A stretch of DNA of 36,153 bases from an uncultured Luminiphilus sp. (GCA_938091485.1 CALKMV010000049.1:1-36153); one strand, 5' to 3'. Shown: positions 24,564 to 33,817, counted from the stretch's first letter. Numbers and translations: made by a program. The notes: generated from the sequence alone by a model not told the origin.

Positions 24564-25457
24564 TCAGTTTTGATTCAGCCATGGTCGAGCGTGAGAAGCT
24601 AACACATCAGGGGATGCGTCAAAGATGCCGTATTTCAGCTCCGGCAGCTCAATCAGCGTCGCGTTATTGATCAGGGCTGCATAGGCCCGAGAGGGCTCTT
24701 TCAGATTGCCGTGTGGGTTCAGCACTAACACCGGATGCGTCAGCTTGGGCGCGCGGTCCTCGCCGGGATACTGGAACACAGCGCCATAGATTCTGGCTTT
24801 TCCCTGCCACGCACCCGCGGACTCCAGGTAGTTGCCAAACGCACGCTCGAGCGATACCTGCTCGTTTCGCATCTCTACCGCGAAAATCCAATCCTGTGCG
24901 ACCGCCGCGAAAGATTCGGGCCAGGGTTTGACGGTGCCCAGTCGCTCGAAGCGCTCCTGTCGGCCCTCGGCATCGTAGTAGGGGATCCCCATGAGAATGA
25001 TCCGTCGGACCAGATCTGGATATTGCAGCGCCAGCTCGGTCGCTAGCATGGTACCGGTATGGTAGCCACAAAGGTCTACGGGGCCGCGACCGTCGGCTCC
25101 CCAGCCCATCGACATCAAGGTGTCAGCCATGATTTTGGCGAGCGCTGTCATATCGAGCGAGCCGGGGTAATCATCAGACTGACCAATCCCGGGGTAGTCT
25201 GGCGCAATCATGATGCGGTCGCTACCGAGTTCCTCCATGAACAGCCGGTAGTAGTTACCAGAGTAGGGGTTAGGTGCAAAGCATACCAGCGGCGTTGCTT
25301 GGGCCAGTTCAGCGGGCTTGGAAGCAAGAATGTGAACCTGTCCCCAGTCATGGCTCACGTAGCTCCGCTCAAACTGCACCTCGGGCTCGGCCGTGACGGT
25401 GGTATGCCATAAGATCAGACACAGTAGTGTCGTGAAAGTCAGAACAAAGGGTTTCAT
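24564..25457 (-). CDS. Alpha/beta hydrolase with signal peptide
   Basis: MKPFVLTFTTLLCLILWHTTVTA; PDYPGIGQSDDYPG, VDLCGYHTGTMLATELALQYPDLVRRIILMG. Confidence 0.85.
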   Translation of the reverse strand: MKPFVLTFTTLLCLILWHTTVTAEPEVQFERSYVSHDWGQVHILASKPAELAQATPLVCFAPNPYSGNYYRLFMEELGSDRIMIAPDYPGIGQSDDYPGSLDMTALAKIMADTLMSMGWGADGRGPVDLCGYHTGTMLATELALQYPDLVRRIILMGIPYYDAEGRQERFERLGTVKPWPESFAAVAQDWIFAVEMRNEQVSLERAFGNYLESAGAWQGKARIYGAVFQYPGEDRAPKLTHPVLVLNPHGNLKEPSRAYAALINNATLIELPELKYGIFDASPDVLASHARPWLNQN

Positions 25458-25507
25458 TATTGTTATCGCTCCTCATTATCTTTTGTGCAGGGGTTGAATG
25501 TGCGCGG

Positions 25508-26539
25508 TTACGAGACTCCAGGGTCGAGCATGATTTTGCAGTGCGAATTGGGCGTGCGCAGGCTCTCAAAAGCCTCGGAAAAACCCTGAAAGCCCACCGT
25601 GCCCGTGCACATATGGGTGACGTCGAGTTTGTCCATGGCGAGGAGTCCCGCGATCATGTCGAAATCCGATTTAGCCCAGGCGATCACAAAACGGACGGTG
25701 AGCTCCTTTACCATCGCGGCTGCAGGCACCATGGTATCGGGACGGGCGCAGAAGCCGACCACCATAATTTCGCCGCCGTGGCGCGCATATTCCACCGCCT
25801 CTGCGATCATGCCGGGGATGCCGACGCATTCGAACACTACATCGGGTGGGCCACCTGAGGCTTTCTCGATTTCCGGCGACACTTGGGCCGGTGCGCCTGA
25901 GGCGAGGGCTGCATCTGCACCAAACTGCAGGGCGCTCTCTCTGCGGAGCTGCTCGGGCTCGGTGACCGTGATGTGGTAGGCGCCCATGAAACGGCACCAG
26001 AACGAAACTGCCAGCCCCACAGGGCCTGCGCCCAAGATCAACACGCGCTTGCCCCGAATATCGGTACTCATGTTGACGGCATGCAGACCCACAGCGAGCG
26101 GCTCGATGAGTGCGCCCTCTACCCAGTCGACGCTGTCAGGCAGCAGGACCGAGTTATGGGTATCGAGGGTCATGTACTCCGCAAAACCGCCCGAGCGTTG
26201 CAGGCCCAGAATAATATTGCTTTCACACTGCATCGGTTTGCCTGCTTTGCATGGCAGGCAGTCGCCACAGGAGTGCGATGGCATGCCCGTCACCTTGCGG
26301 CCGGACTTCCAGTCGCTTGGGCAATTCGGGCCCACCTCGACGATCTCACCGGCAAACTCATGGCCCATCACGGTGCCGGGAACTAACAGACCATCGTGCT
26401 CTTCGGTGGCGTGCAGGTCAGTCCCGCAAATGCCGCAGCGTTTGACCGCGATGACCACTTGGCCGGCGGCGGGCGAAGGGTCGTCGACATTCTCTACCGT
26501 GAGGGGAGTGCCTGGTTCGTGGAATACAGCGGCTCGCAT
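25508..26539 (-). CDS. Zinc-binding medium-chain alcohol dehydrogenase
   Basis: CGICGTDLHATEE, GHEFAGEIVEVG, structural Zn Cys set CGDCLPCKAGKPMQC, VLILGAGPVGLAV. Confidence 0.92.
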   Translation of the reverse strand: MRAAVFHEPGTPLTVENVDDPSPAAGQVVIAVKRCGICGTDLHATEEHDGLLVPGTVMGHEFAGEIVEVGPNCPSDWKSGRKVTGMPSHSCGDCLPCKAGKPMQCESNIILGLQRSGGFAEYMTLDTHNSVLLPDSVDWVEGALIEPLAVGLHAVNMSTDIRGKRVLILGAGPVGLAVSFWCRFMGAYHITVTEPEQLRRESALQFGADAALASGAPAQVSPEIEKASGGPPDVVFECVGIPGMIAEAVEYARHGGEIMVVGFCARPDTMVPAAAMVKELTVRFVIAWAKSDFDMIAGLLAMDKLDVTHMCTGTVGFQGFSEAFESLRTPNSHCKIMLDPGVS

Positions 26540-26677
26540 GTTGAAGGCCTCTTTTCTGGCTCGGTCTATGACCTGCTTATGAATTCACAGTGTAAGGTGA
26601 ACCATCACCTCCGTCTGCCCTCTGATTTCAGCTCGTTGCGGCTGACAATGCCGCTAGGCAACATGCTTTGTGATCTT

Positions 26678-27973
26678 TCATTCTGCGCGAGCCAGTGCCC
26701 GCTGGTTAGCCTCTAAATCCCGCTTCAGGCTGCGCACCCCCATCCATAGGAAGAAGACTCCCAGCAGGCTGATGGTGAGGGTGATGACCATAGCGTAGCG
26801 GAGATTATTCTCTCCGTAGCTACTGGCAAATGCATCGCTTAGGATGCCGACGGTCAAGGGACCCAGTCCTAGGCCAATGATGTTCAGCACGAAATACAAA
26901 ATGGCAGAGGCCATGGCGCGCATGCCCGGAGAGACCAGATTGTGGCAGGTGGCGATACACGGTCCGAGATACAGCGCACCCAGAATCTGCGAGGGAATCA
27001 TGGCGGCGATAATGAGCATGGTGCTCTCCCCCAGCAGGGTGTAATACGCTGGGATCATGGCGGTCAATCCCCCGAGCATAGGGATCCACACGTACCAGCG
27101 TATATCCCGCACTCCGAGCCGATCAGCCAAAAAGCCTCCGAGGAGGGTACCCATTGCGCCCGACAGGCCCGAGATCAAACCCAGAATGGCGCCAACTTCC
27201 GCCAGAGACAGGCCATGGTTACGCATCAGGAAGGAAGGCATGAAATTGCCGTTCCCGTAGGACACGAAAGCGGTGAACGCGCAGCCCACTGAGATCCACC
27301 AGAACGTGGGCCGACCGCGCAGGCAATCCATAGTCTCGCTGAGGCTGGATTTAGGGGGCGTGCCACCCACGTCGAACTGGCCGCGCTTGGGCTCCTTGAC
27401 GACCCACAGCACCGCAAGCGCATAGAGAATGCCCGGGATGCCGATCACGAAAAAAGCATTGCGCCAGCCAAAGTTTTGGGCGATCCATCCACCGGCCGTG
27501 AAGCCGAACAGTACGCCGATGTAGATACCCATGCTGTAAAACGATAAAGCCGTGCCACGGCTGCCCGGCGGGAAGTAATCGCTGATCATGGAATGAGAGG
27601 GCGGAGAGCCCCCGGCTTCGCCCACGCCGACGCCCAATCTCGCCGCTAGCAGCTGACCAAAGTTCTGTACCAGCCCGGAGATGGCGGTCATAAGGGACCA
27701 GAACGCCAATGACACGACTACGATATTCCGCCGATTACTTCGATCAGCCAGCCAGGCGATGGGAATGCCCGCCGTGACATAAACCAGCGCAAAGCTGAAG
27801 CCAGTTAGCAAACCCAGCTGCGCATCGCTCAGGCCGAGATCTGCTTTGATCGGTTCTTGCAGGATGACCAGAATCTGACGATCAATAAAATTAAAGGTGT
27901 AAACCAGCGTCAGCATGACTAGCACTGTCCAGCGGTAACGGATGCTCTGTGCTGGAGTCTGTTCGCTGGTCAT
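26678..27973 (-). CDS. MFS transporter, spinster-like subgroup
   Basis: 431 aa; YTFNFIDRQILVILQEPIKADLGLSDAQLGLLTGFSFALVY, GEAGGSPPSHSMISDYFPPGSRGTALS. Confidence 0.92.
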   Translation of the reverse strand: MTSEQTPAQSIRYRWTVLVMLTLVYTFNFIDRQILVILQEPIKADLGLSDAQLGLLTGFSFALVYVTAGIPIAWLADRSNRRNIVVVSLAFWSLMTAISGLVQNFGQLLAARLGVGVGEAGGSPPSHSMISDYFPPGSRGTALSFYSMGIYIGVLFGFTAGGWIAQNFGWRNAFFVIGIPGILYALAVLWVVKEPKRGQFDVGGTPPKSSLSETMDCLRGRPTFWWISVGCAFTAFVSYGNGNFMPSFLMRNHGLSLAEVGAILGLISGLSGAMGTLLGGFLADRLGVRDIRWYVWIPMLGGLTAMIPAYYTLLGESTMLIIAAMIPSQILGALYLGPCIATCHNLVSPGMRAMASAILYFVLNIIGLGLGPLTVGILSDAFASSYGENNLRYAMVITLTISLLGVFFLWMGVRSLKRDLEANQRALARAE

Positions 27974-28054
27974 CTGTGTCCGAGGGGAGCGCTGTCGAGT
28001 GGCGCATCATGCCAGCTTATGCCGTTTGTCGCACCGGAGTGTTAGCATTGTCAT

Positions 28055-28552
28055 ATGCCTAAGAATTCAGATCGCCTGACGCATCTTGACGATGCGGGAC
28101 GGGCGCACATTGTGGACGTAACCGAAAAAGCGGTGACCGCGCGGGAGGCCACCGCGAGTGCCTGTGTGCGCATGCAGACGACGACCCTGGATGCCATTGT
28201 TGGTGGCGATACACCCAAAGGCGATGTTTTGGCGGTGGCGCGCATTGCCGGGATTCAGGCGGCCAAGAAGTGCTCGGAGCTGATCCCGTTGTGCCACCCG
28301 CTGCCCTTGTCTTCGGTCACGATCGATTTGGTGCCCGATACTGACCTGCCGGGTGTACGAATTGAGGTGACATGTAGGGTGACGGGCCAGACCGGTGTCG
28401 AGATGGAGGCGCTGACCGCGGCTTCCATTGCAGCGTTGACGTTGTATGACATGTGCAAAGCAATAGATCGCGGCATGACGATCGAAAGCACTCAGCTGAT
28501 CCATAAGTCAGGTGGGGCGAGTGGCGAGTGGCAGCGTGAGCATCACGATTAA
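28055..28552 (+). CDS. moaC: Cyclic pyranopterin monophosphate synthase
   Basis: [71 protein letters not shown]. Confidence 0.97.
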   Translation: MPKNSDRLTHLDDAGRAHIVDVTEKAVTAREATASACVRMQTTTLDAIVGGDTPKGDVLAVARIAGIQAAKKCSELIPLCHPLPLSSVTIDLVPDTDLPGVRIEVTCRVTGQTGVEMEALTAASIAALTLYDMCKAIDRGMTIESTQLIHKSGGASGEWQREHHD

Positions 28553-28805
28553 ACTGTTTTCAGCATTGCGTGAGGCATTGGGTGAAAGTGAGTTTCAGTT
28601 GAATCTCGCTGACGTCTCGGAGGCCTCATCTCAGGTCGACGTCGCCGCGATTAAAAAGCTGTTGTCGCAGCGGGGTGCGGACTGGAAAGAGGCTCTGAAT
28701 CAGCCCAATCTGGTGCATGCGCTCAACCACAAGGTCGTATTTGTCGATGCGGTGGTTTCCGAGGGCGATGAGCTCGCCTTTTTCCCGCCCATGACCGGGG
28801 GCTAG
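28536..28805 (+). CDS. moaD: Molybdopterin synthase sulfur-carrier subunit
   Basis: [15 protein letters not shown] and C-terminal [11 protein letters not shown] start chosen inside the end of moaC (ORF track opens at 28512). Confidence 0.9.
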   Translation: MSITIKLFSALREALGESEFQLNLADVSEASSQVDVAAIKKLLSQRGADWKEALNQPNLVHALNHKVVFVDAVVSEGDELAFFPPMTGG

Positions 28806-28806
28806 C

Positions 28807-29268
28807 GTGTCAGTGGCATTGCAAAGGGAGGCGATTGACGTTGCGGCCGAGTACGCCCAACTCATTGGAGACAGTCCGGGCGCGGCGGTCGCGACCTTTA
28901 CGGGATACGTGCGTGATCACTCTGACCAGCATGCAGTGACCGAGCTGGAGCTGGAGCATTACCCGGAAATGGCACTGAAAGTACTTGAAGATCTGGGCCG
29001 ATCGGCTGGGGAGCGTTTTGGGCTCAGCAGTTGGCGAATCGCGCATCGATACGGTCGTTTGGCGGTCGGAGAGACGATCGTGTGGGTCGGAGCGGTTGCG
29101 AATCACCGGGGCGAGGCCATCAGTGCCTGCGAATTGATCATGGATACCCTGAAAACCGATGCGCCTTTCTGGAAGCGCGAGCAGGGGTCCGCGGGAGAAC
29201 GCTGGGTTGCTAGCCGCGATAAGGATGCCCAGCGCCGAGCGCGCTGGCAGTCGGAGGAGACGCCGTGA
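28807..29268 (+). CDS. moaE: Molybdopterin synthase catalytic subunit
   Basis: GAAVATFTGYVRDH, LELEHYPEMALKVLEDLG, RYGRLAVGETIVWVGAVANHRGEAISACELIMDTLKTDAPFWKRE. Confidence 0.96.
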   Translation: MSVALQREAIDVAAEYAQLIGDSPGAAVATFTGYVRDHSDQHAVTELELEHYPEMALKVLEDLGRSAGERFGLSSWRIAHRYGRLAVGETIVWVGAVANHRGEAISACELIMDTLKTDAPFWKREQGSAGERWVASRDKDAQRRARWQSEETP

Positions 29269-29804
29269 AGTTTTGTAACCTTTGTGGAGGGCCGGTTGCC
29301 CTGCAGATCCCTGAGGACGACGATCGCGAACGTCATGTCTGTCAAAACTGCGGCGCCATTCATTACATCAATCCGAAGGTCATCGTTGGCTGCCTACCCA
29401 CGGTAGGCGATCGCATCCTCTTGTGTAAGCGCGCTATCGAGCCGCGCTACGGTAAATGGACGCTGCCCGCGGGCTTTATGGAGAACGGTGAAACCTCGGC
29501 TGGAGGCGCAGCCCGCGAGACCTGGGAGGAGGCAGCGGCTAAGGCAATTGACCTTGAGCTCTATCGGATTTTTGACGTTCCCCACATCAGTCAGGTGTAT
29601 CTGTTTTATCGCTGCAACATTGAAAACGACGAGTTCGGTGTGGGACCAGAGTCGCTGGAGAGCGCGCTGTTTACGGAGCAGGAAATTCCTTGGGATGAAC
29701 TGGCTTTTCCCGTTGTAAAGGAGATGCTGCAAGAGTTTCTTGAGGATCGAAAACACGGCAATTACCCGATTCGCAACACGGTTATCGAGTATCCCCGCCG
29801 CTAG
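29265..29804 (+). CDS. NUDIX hydrolase with N-terminal zinc ribbon
   Basis: CNLCGG...CQNCGAIHYINPKVIVG zinc ribbon; Nudix box GFMENGETSAGGAARETWEEAAAKA. Confidence 0.9.
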   Translation: MKFCNLCGGPVALQIPEDDDRERHVCQNCGAIHYINPKVIVGCLPTVGDRILLCKRAIEPRYGKWTLPAGFMENGETSAGGAARETWEEAAAKAIDLELYRIFDVPHISQVYLFYRCNIENDEFGVGPESLESALFTEQEIPWDELAFPVVKEMLQEFLEDRKHGNYPIRNTVIEYPRR

Positions 29805-29891
29805 TAGCCCGGGCATAGCGGATATAGGCTGATCTTTGCGCAGCGGGTCGGCGTAACAGAATTGATTTATTTAAGTGACCCGGAGGTCGAT

Positions 29892-30371
29892 ATGGCGTTT
29901 CCCAAGGTGGGCAATCTAGCGCCCAAGTTTTCACTCTCAGATCATGAGGGAAATACTGTCTCCCTTGCAGACTTCAAGGGCAAGTCAACTGTGGTGGTGT
30001 ACTTCTACCCCAAGGCGATGACGCCAGGGTGCACGGTGCAGGCGCAGGGGCTCAGAGACTCGGCCAAGGCGCTTAAGGGTTTGAACACGGTGGTACTGGG
30101 CATCAGTCCGGACCCGATCAACAAGCTCGCCAAGTTTGTCGAGCGCGATGAGCTCAACTTCCGATTGCTCAGCGACGTGGACCATTCGACCGCCGACAAG
30201 TACGGAGCGTGGGGCCCAAAGAAGTTCATGGGGCGTGAGTTTGACGGCATTTTGCGCACGACCTTTATCGTTGGTAAGGACGGCAAACTGAAGGCGGTCA
30301 TGGATAAGTTCAAAACCAAGGATCATCACACCGAGCTGCTGGCCGCGCTGAGAGCGGCAGGGCAGGGTTAA
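29892..30371 (+). CDS. bcp: Thioredoxin-dependent peroxiredoxin, Bcp type
   Basis: VVYFYPKAMTPGCTVQAQGLRD; FMGREFDGILRTTFIVGKDGK. Confidence 0.93.
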   Translation: MAFPKVGNLAPKFSLSDHEGNTVSLADFKGKSTVVVYFYPKAMTPGCTVQAQGLRDSAKALKGLNTVVLGISPDPINKLAKFVERDELNFRLLSDVDHSTADKYGAWGPKKFMGREFDGILRTTFIVGKDGKLKAVMDKFKTKDHHTELLAALRAAGQG

Positions 30372-30543
30372 AGCGTCGTCAGAGTATCTTTCCGAGGGGG
30401 GTGGCCGGCGCATAGTCTCCAGAGCTCTCTTGACACAGCGGTCAGCCCCCGGTCGATCACATCAGCAAGCTTCCATTGGTTTGCGTCGTTTTTTAGGCGT
30501 AGACTGGTCCATCCCTGCCATAACAAACAAAAAGGGGTGTTCA

Positions 30544-31527
30544 GTGGAAGCGTTCGCTATTTTGCGCAAGTGGCACACACTTGCGACATTCGGTCAGACA
30601 ATACTCGCCACCGTCGTGATGCTGCTGATGTCGTCTATCAGCTGGGCCGACGAAGAGGCGGTACTTGAGAAATGCGATGGGCCCAAAGGCACTTTGGCCA
30701 TTTCTGAGCCGCAGGATCACATCATTCTGGCCCTCCGCGGGTATAATTTGCCACCGCCCACGCAATTGTTGCGTCAGTATGTACAGAACTCCAACTGCTT
30801 CCAGGTGGTGGAGCGGGGCACGGCGATGCGTAACATTCAGCAGGAGCGTGCTCTCGCTAATGACGGCATGTTGCAGCAGAACTCCAACATGGGTGGTAGC
30901 CAGATGGTCACCGCTGATTTCGTGATGACTGCCGATGTGCTGTTCAGCGATAAGAATGCGGGAGGCGCGGGAGTGGGCGCGGCGGTGGGGTCGCTCTTTG
31001 GTGGGCTAGGCAGCGTTGTGGGCGCAGTGGCCGGTGGTATTAAATTTCAGGAGGCATCGACTACGCTGACGCTGTCGGACGTTCGCTCGACCATCCAGGT
31101 AGCGGCTGCGTCGGGTACCTATAAAAAGTCTGACTGGGCCTTTGGTGGCGTGTTGGGTGCGGTAGGTGGTGGTGCCTATACCAGCACGGATGAGGGCAAA
31201 ATTGTGGCTGGGGCTTTGTTGGACAACTACAACAACATCGTCCGGGATATTCGTAATAACCCTTCGCTCTTGGAGTCGACCTCTGCCGTTGGCCAGCAGA
31301 ACGCGGCAGCGTCACTGCAGGCTGTTGCCTTTCAACCCGGAGCGTTGCTGAAAGCAAAGCTCGCCAACGTGAAGGTATTAGACGGGCCCGAAAGGGGAGC
31401 CGACGTCGTCGGTAAACTGCAGAAAGGTGAAGAAGTCGTATTCATGGGCGAGTCTGAGGACGGATACCTGCTGATTCAGGGGGCTGAGGCAGAGGGCTGG
31501 GTACAAGAGTTCATGCTCGACGGCTGA
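30544..31527 (+). CDS. CsgG/HfaB-family secreted protein with C-terminal SH3-like domain
   Basis: Signal segment before ADEEAVLEKC; CsgG-like RQYVQNSNCFQVVERGTAMRNIQQE...; C-terminal KLANVKVLDGPERGADVVGKLQKGEEVVFMGESEDGYLLIQGAEAEGWVQEFML. Start uncertain (ORF opens at 30430). Confidence 0.8.
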   Translation: MEAFAILRKWHTLATFGQTILATVVMLLMSSISWADEEAVLEKCDGPKGTLAISEPQDHIILALRGYNLPPPTQLLRQYVQNSNCFQVVERGTAMRNIQQERALANDGMLQQNSNMGGSQMVTADFVMTADVLFSDKNAGGAGVGAAVGSLFGGLGSVVGAVAGGIKFQEASTTLTLSDVRSTIQVAAASGTYKKSDWAFGGVLGAVGGGAYTSTDEGKIVAGALLDNYNNIVRDIRNNPSLLESTSAVGQQNAAASLQAVAFQPGALLKAKLANVKVLDGPERGADVVGKLQKGEEVVFMGESEDGYLLIQGAEAEGWVQEFMLDG

Positions 31528-31535
31528 GTGAGTCC

Positions 31536-31609
31536 GCGGGTGTAGTTCAATGGTAGAACGAAAGCTTCCCAAGCTTTAGACGTGGGTTCGATTCCCATCA
31601 CCCGCTCCA
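31536..31609 (+). tRNA. tRNA-Gly (anticodon CCC), CCA encoded
   Basis: Acceptor GCGGGTG/CACCCGC, D-arm GTTC..GAAC, anticodon arm AAAGC-TTCCCAA-GCTTT, T-arm GTGGG-TTCGATT-CCCAT. Confidence 0.95.
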
Positions 31610-31663
31610 CTCTGGGATAAGGCCTGTCCAGGCAAACAGATCGCGCACCAACATTAAGGAGAT

Positions 31664-31688
31664 CGGAGGGGTAGTGATTGCCCCTCCG
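31664..31688. terminator. Hairpin between tRNA-Gly and the minus-strand gene, possible bidirectional terminator
   Basis: CGGAGGGG-TAGTGATTG-CCCCTCCG, no strong T-tract. Confidence 0.45.
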
Positions 31689-31699
31689 CAACAACGCAA

Positions 31700-32407
31700 T
31701 CAGCTGGCGGTATAGATCACTTGGCAGTGCTCGAAATTATCGGTCACGATCTCGTCAACCAGCGTCATCGCCTCAGTCCAAATGCTGAACCAGGGGGCGC
31801 CTGAGAACGCCTCGTCAATCACCTTACCGGACTCACCATAGGTGGGGCTGACCGCTCGCAGATGGATGGTCTCATGCGCACCGCCACCCAGCGGCTGGAA
31901 AACGCCGACATTCATCTTATGACCCGCTCCGCGCAGCGCAGCTTCCAACTCCGTCATTTTTGCGACGAAGGGCACCACATTCTTCGGCGCAATATTCAAG
32001 CGCCACAGACGCTCGGAGCCGGGCTCAAGATCGAAAGGCTTCAACGGCTTGAATACGACGTTGTATTTCACCTCACGCATCGCCGCCATCTCGGCAGGCG
32101 CTTTCATTGGATCGTAGGCGTCAGTTGAGGCCATCGCCTGCTCTATTGAATCAAAGGCATTCCAGACAAACATCTGCCCCGCATAGTCCGCACCGGTTTT
32201 GGTCACACACACACCCGCCACTGAAGAGCCCAAGGCTTCAAAAGGCGCACTGTTGCCCTTCATCATGGCGATGTAGGCATCGGGATCCTTGGCCTGAACC
32301 ATCAGCGCAACGAATGCGCCGTCACCGACAGCAGGTGCCCCACCATGATCATCTGCGAACGCAATAACAGACGTGAAAAAAGACAAGATAAACGCGGCGT
32401 GCTTCAT
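31700..32407 (-). CDS. Secreted protein of unknown function, possibly two ABM-like ferredoxin-fold repeats
   Basis: Signal peptide ILSFFTSVIAFADDHG; 235 aa, internal similarity not proven. Confidence 0.7.
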   Translation of the reverse strand: MKHAAFILSFFTSVIAFADDHGGAPAVGDGAFVALMVQAKDPDAYIAMMKGNSAPFEALGSSVAGVCVTKTGADYAGQMFVWNAFDSIEQAMASTDAYDPMKAPAEMAAMREVKYNVVFKPLKPFDLEPGSERLWRLNIAPKNVVPFVAKMTELEAALRGAGHKMNVGVFQPLGGGAHETIHLRAVSPTYGESGKVIDEAFSGAPWFSIWTEAMTLVDEIVTDNFEHCQVIYTAS

Positions 32408-32621
32408 TTTTTTATTCCTTTTTGTTTTGTCCTAAGGTCAGCATAGGGAACACAAAGCAGAATGTGAATGATGCCTAGCGTTGCAAAAACGGAGTGTTTA
32501 ACCGCGAAAACGCATCGCCTGCACCAGAGGGCTTTTTAAAGTGATCAGCCCCGGACGCTTCGCGGACAAACGTGCTACCCCCGCTCAAGCAGTGAAATAA
32601 TGGCGTAACCCCATTGCTTGG

Positions 32622-32874
32622 ATGAACGAGTATATGCCCGAGGGCGCTGAAATACGGCGCGCCGCCGATAAAATCGAGTCGGTACTGAAGAACAAGACAA
32701 TCGAAAAGGTTGAGTTCAGACTCAAGCCGCTGAATAAAGTACGGGAAACCACTGGCGGGCACCAAAGTGCTTTCGCTGGAGACCCGTGGCCAGGCTTTAT
32801 TGACCCACTGCGATTCCGGCACCACGATTTACTCACACAATCAGCTCTACGGTGTGTGGCGGATTGTGAAATGA
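32622..32874 (+). pseudogene. nei: Decayed endonuclease VIII (Nei) gene remnant
   Basis: Frame 0: MPEGAEIRRAADKIESVLKNKTIEKVEFRLKPL; then +1 frame from about 32758: [38 protein letters not shown] then TGA at 32872; remainder of protein missing. Confidence 0.85.
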
Positions 32875-32970
32875 GACAAACTCCCCAAGACCAATCGTCA
32901 GCTGCGGCTCGCCTTACATTAGCTGCAGCAATCGAGGCGCTAGTAGTCATCGCTGAAGCCCCGAGCCACA

Positions 32971-33009
32971 CCTCTGATATGATCGATCGAGAGCAAATCG
33001 ACTCAGAGG
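32971..33009 (+). promoter_or_regulatory. Inverted repeat and TGATATGATCG element ahead of the NTF2-like ORF
   Basis: CCTCTGA...TCAGAGG with 25-nt spacer; first 11 nt of the downstream-repeated element (TGATATGATCG). Confidence 0.35.
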
Positions 33010-33016
33010 GGCAACG

Positions 33017-33358
33017 ATGATGAAGGCGCTTTCACCGATTGGCGAGGCCATCCGGCATTACAAACTGAATGCGAGCGGTGGTTACGAGGAGTGGTCAAAG
33101 GTTGCGCGCGCACCAGACTACCGGATGCATGTGCCGGCCATGGGTTTTGACGTAACGGGCCATGACGAGGTGAGAGACGTCATCTTTGGGTGGCTAACCG
33201 ATATTGGTGCGGAACAAGAGCTCGTAGATATCGTCGAGTTTGGCGCCTCCGTGACCTGCTATCTGCATATCAAGGATAAAGAAGGGGTGGTGCTCGATAT
33301 TGTCGAAGTGTTCCAGATCGATGAAGAAGGAAGAGTGGCTGAAATCTGGGCGCTGTAG
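33017..33358 (+). CDS. SnoaL/NTF2-like fold protein
   Basis: 113 aa; YEEWSKVARAPDYRMHVPAMGFDVTGHDEVRDVIFGWL, EVFQIDEEGRVAEIWAL. Confidence 0.7.
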   Translation: MMKALSPIGEAIRHYKLNASGGYEEWSKVARAPDYRMHVPAMGFDVTGHDEVRDVIFGWLTDIGAEQELVDIVEFGASVTCYLHIKDKEGVVLDIVEVFQIDEEGRVAEIWAL

Positions 33359-33379
33359 ACATCATGGGCCCAACGGCCC

Positions 33380-33422
33380 TGATATGGTCGGTCAGGTCTG
33401 AGATTCCAAAAGGTCGGAAATG
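33380..33422 (+). repeat. Recurring 5' module, copy E1
   Basis: TGATATGGTCGGTCAGGTCTGAGATTCC...GGAAATG ending at the start codon of the next ORF. Confidence 0.7.
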
Positions 33423-33611
33423 ATGGGAACACTGCTTACAAAGTACGGGGATGTTTTCACCATGGTCATGATGGCCGGGGTGCTATGGCTAATGTATTTG
33501 CAAGATGGTGATTGGATCGCGGCTCTGTTAGCTGCGCTGATGGCTTTCGTTGCCCTGTTGAGGATCTATTTTCAGTTCTTTCACAAGCCGAAAGAGGCCG
33601 GAGATGAATGA
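33420..33611 (+). CDS. Small two-TM membrane protein, member A1 of duplicated pair
   Basis: 63 aa; LLTKYGDVFTMVMMAGVLWLMYLQDGDWIAALLAALMAFVALLRIYFQFFHKPKEAGDE; paralogue at 35133. Confidence 0.7.
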   Translation: MMGTLLTKYGDVFTMVMMAGVLWLMYLQDGDWIAALLAALMAFVALLRIYFQFFHKPKEAGDE

Positions 33612-33817
33612 TGAGTGAGATTTGGCAATTCATTAAGAAGTACGAGTTCTGGGTTCTGATGCTTCTGGTACTTGGGATGTATGTCGGCGAACAGCAGTTG
33701 GCCTCGAGGTGGCTGGGAGAGCTAGCCTTTGTTGTCTTTCTGATCGCCATTACTCGGCTGGCGATGCATCCGATGTGGAAGAAGGAAAAAAAGGCTGAGG
33801 AAGAAGCGACTGATTGA
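33608..33817 (+). CDS. Small two-TM membrane protein, member B1 of duplicated pair
   Basis: 69 aa; IWQFIKKYEFWVLM...ITRLAMHPMWKK...EEEATD; ATGA overlap with previous ORF; paralogue at 35330. Confidence 0.75.
   Translation: MMSEIWQFIKKYEFWVLMLLVLGMYVGEQQLASRWLGELAFVVFLIAITRLAMHPMWKKEKKAEEEATD

Noticed and set aside
31476-31694. Minus-strand ORF encoding ...VMGIEPTSKAWEAFVLPLNYTRG...
   Set aside because: It is the antisense of tRNA-Gly; this peptide is a well-known spurious annotation arising from tRNA genes.
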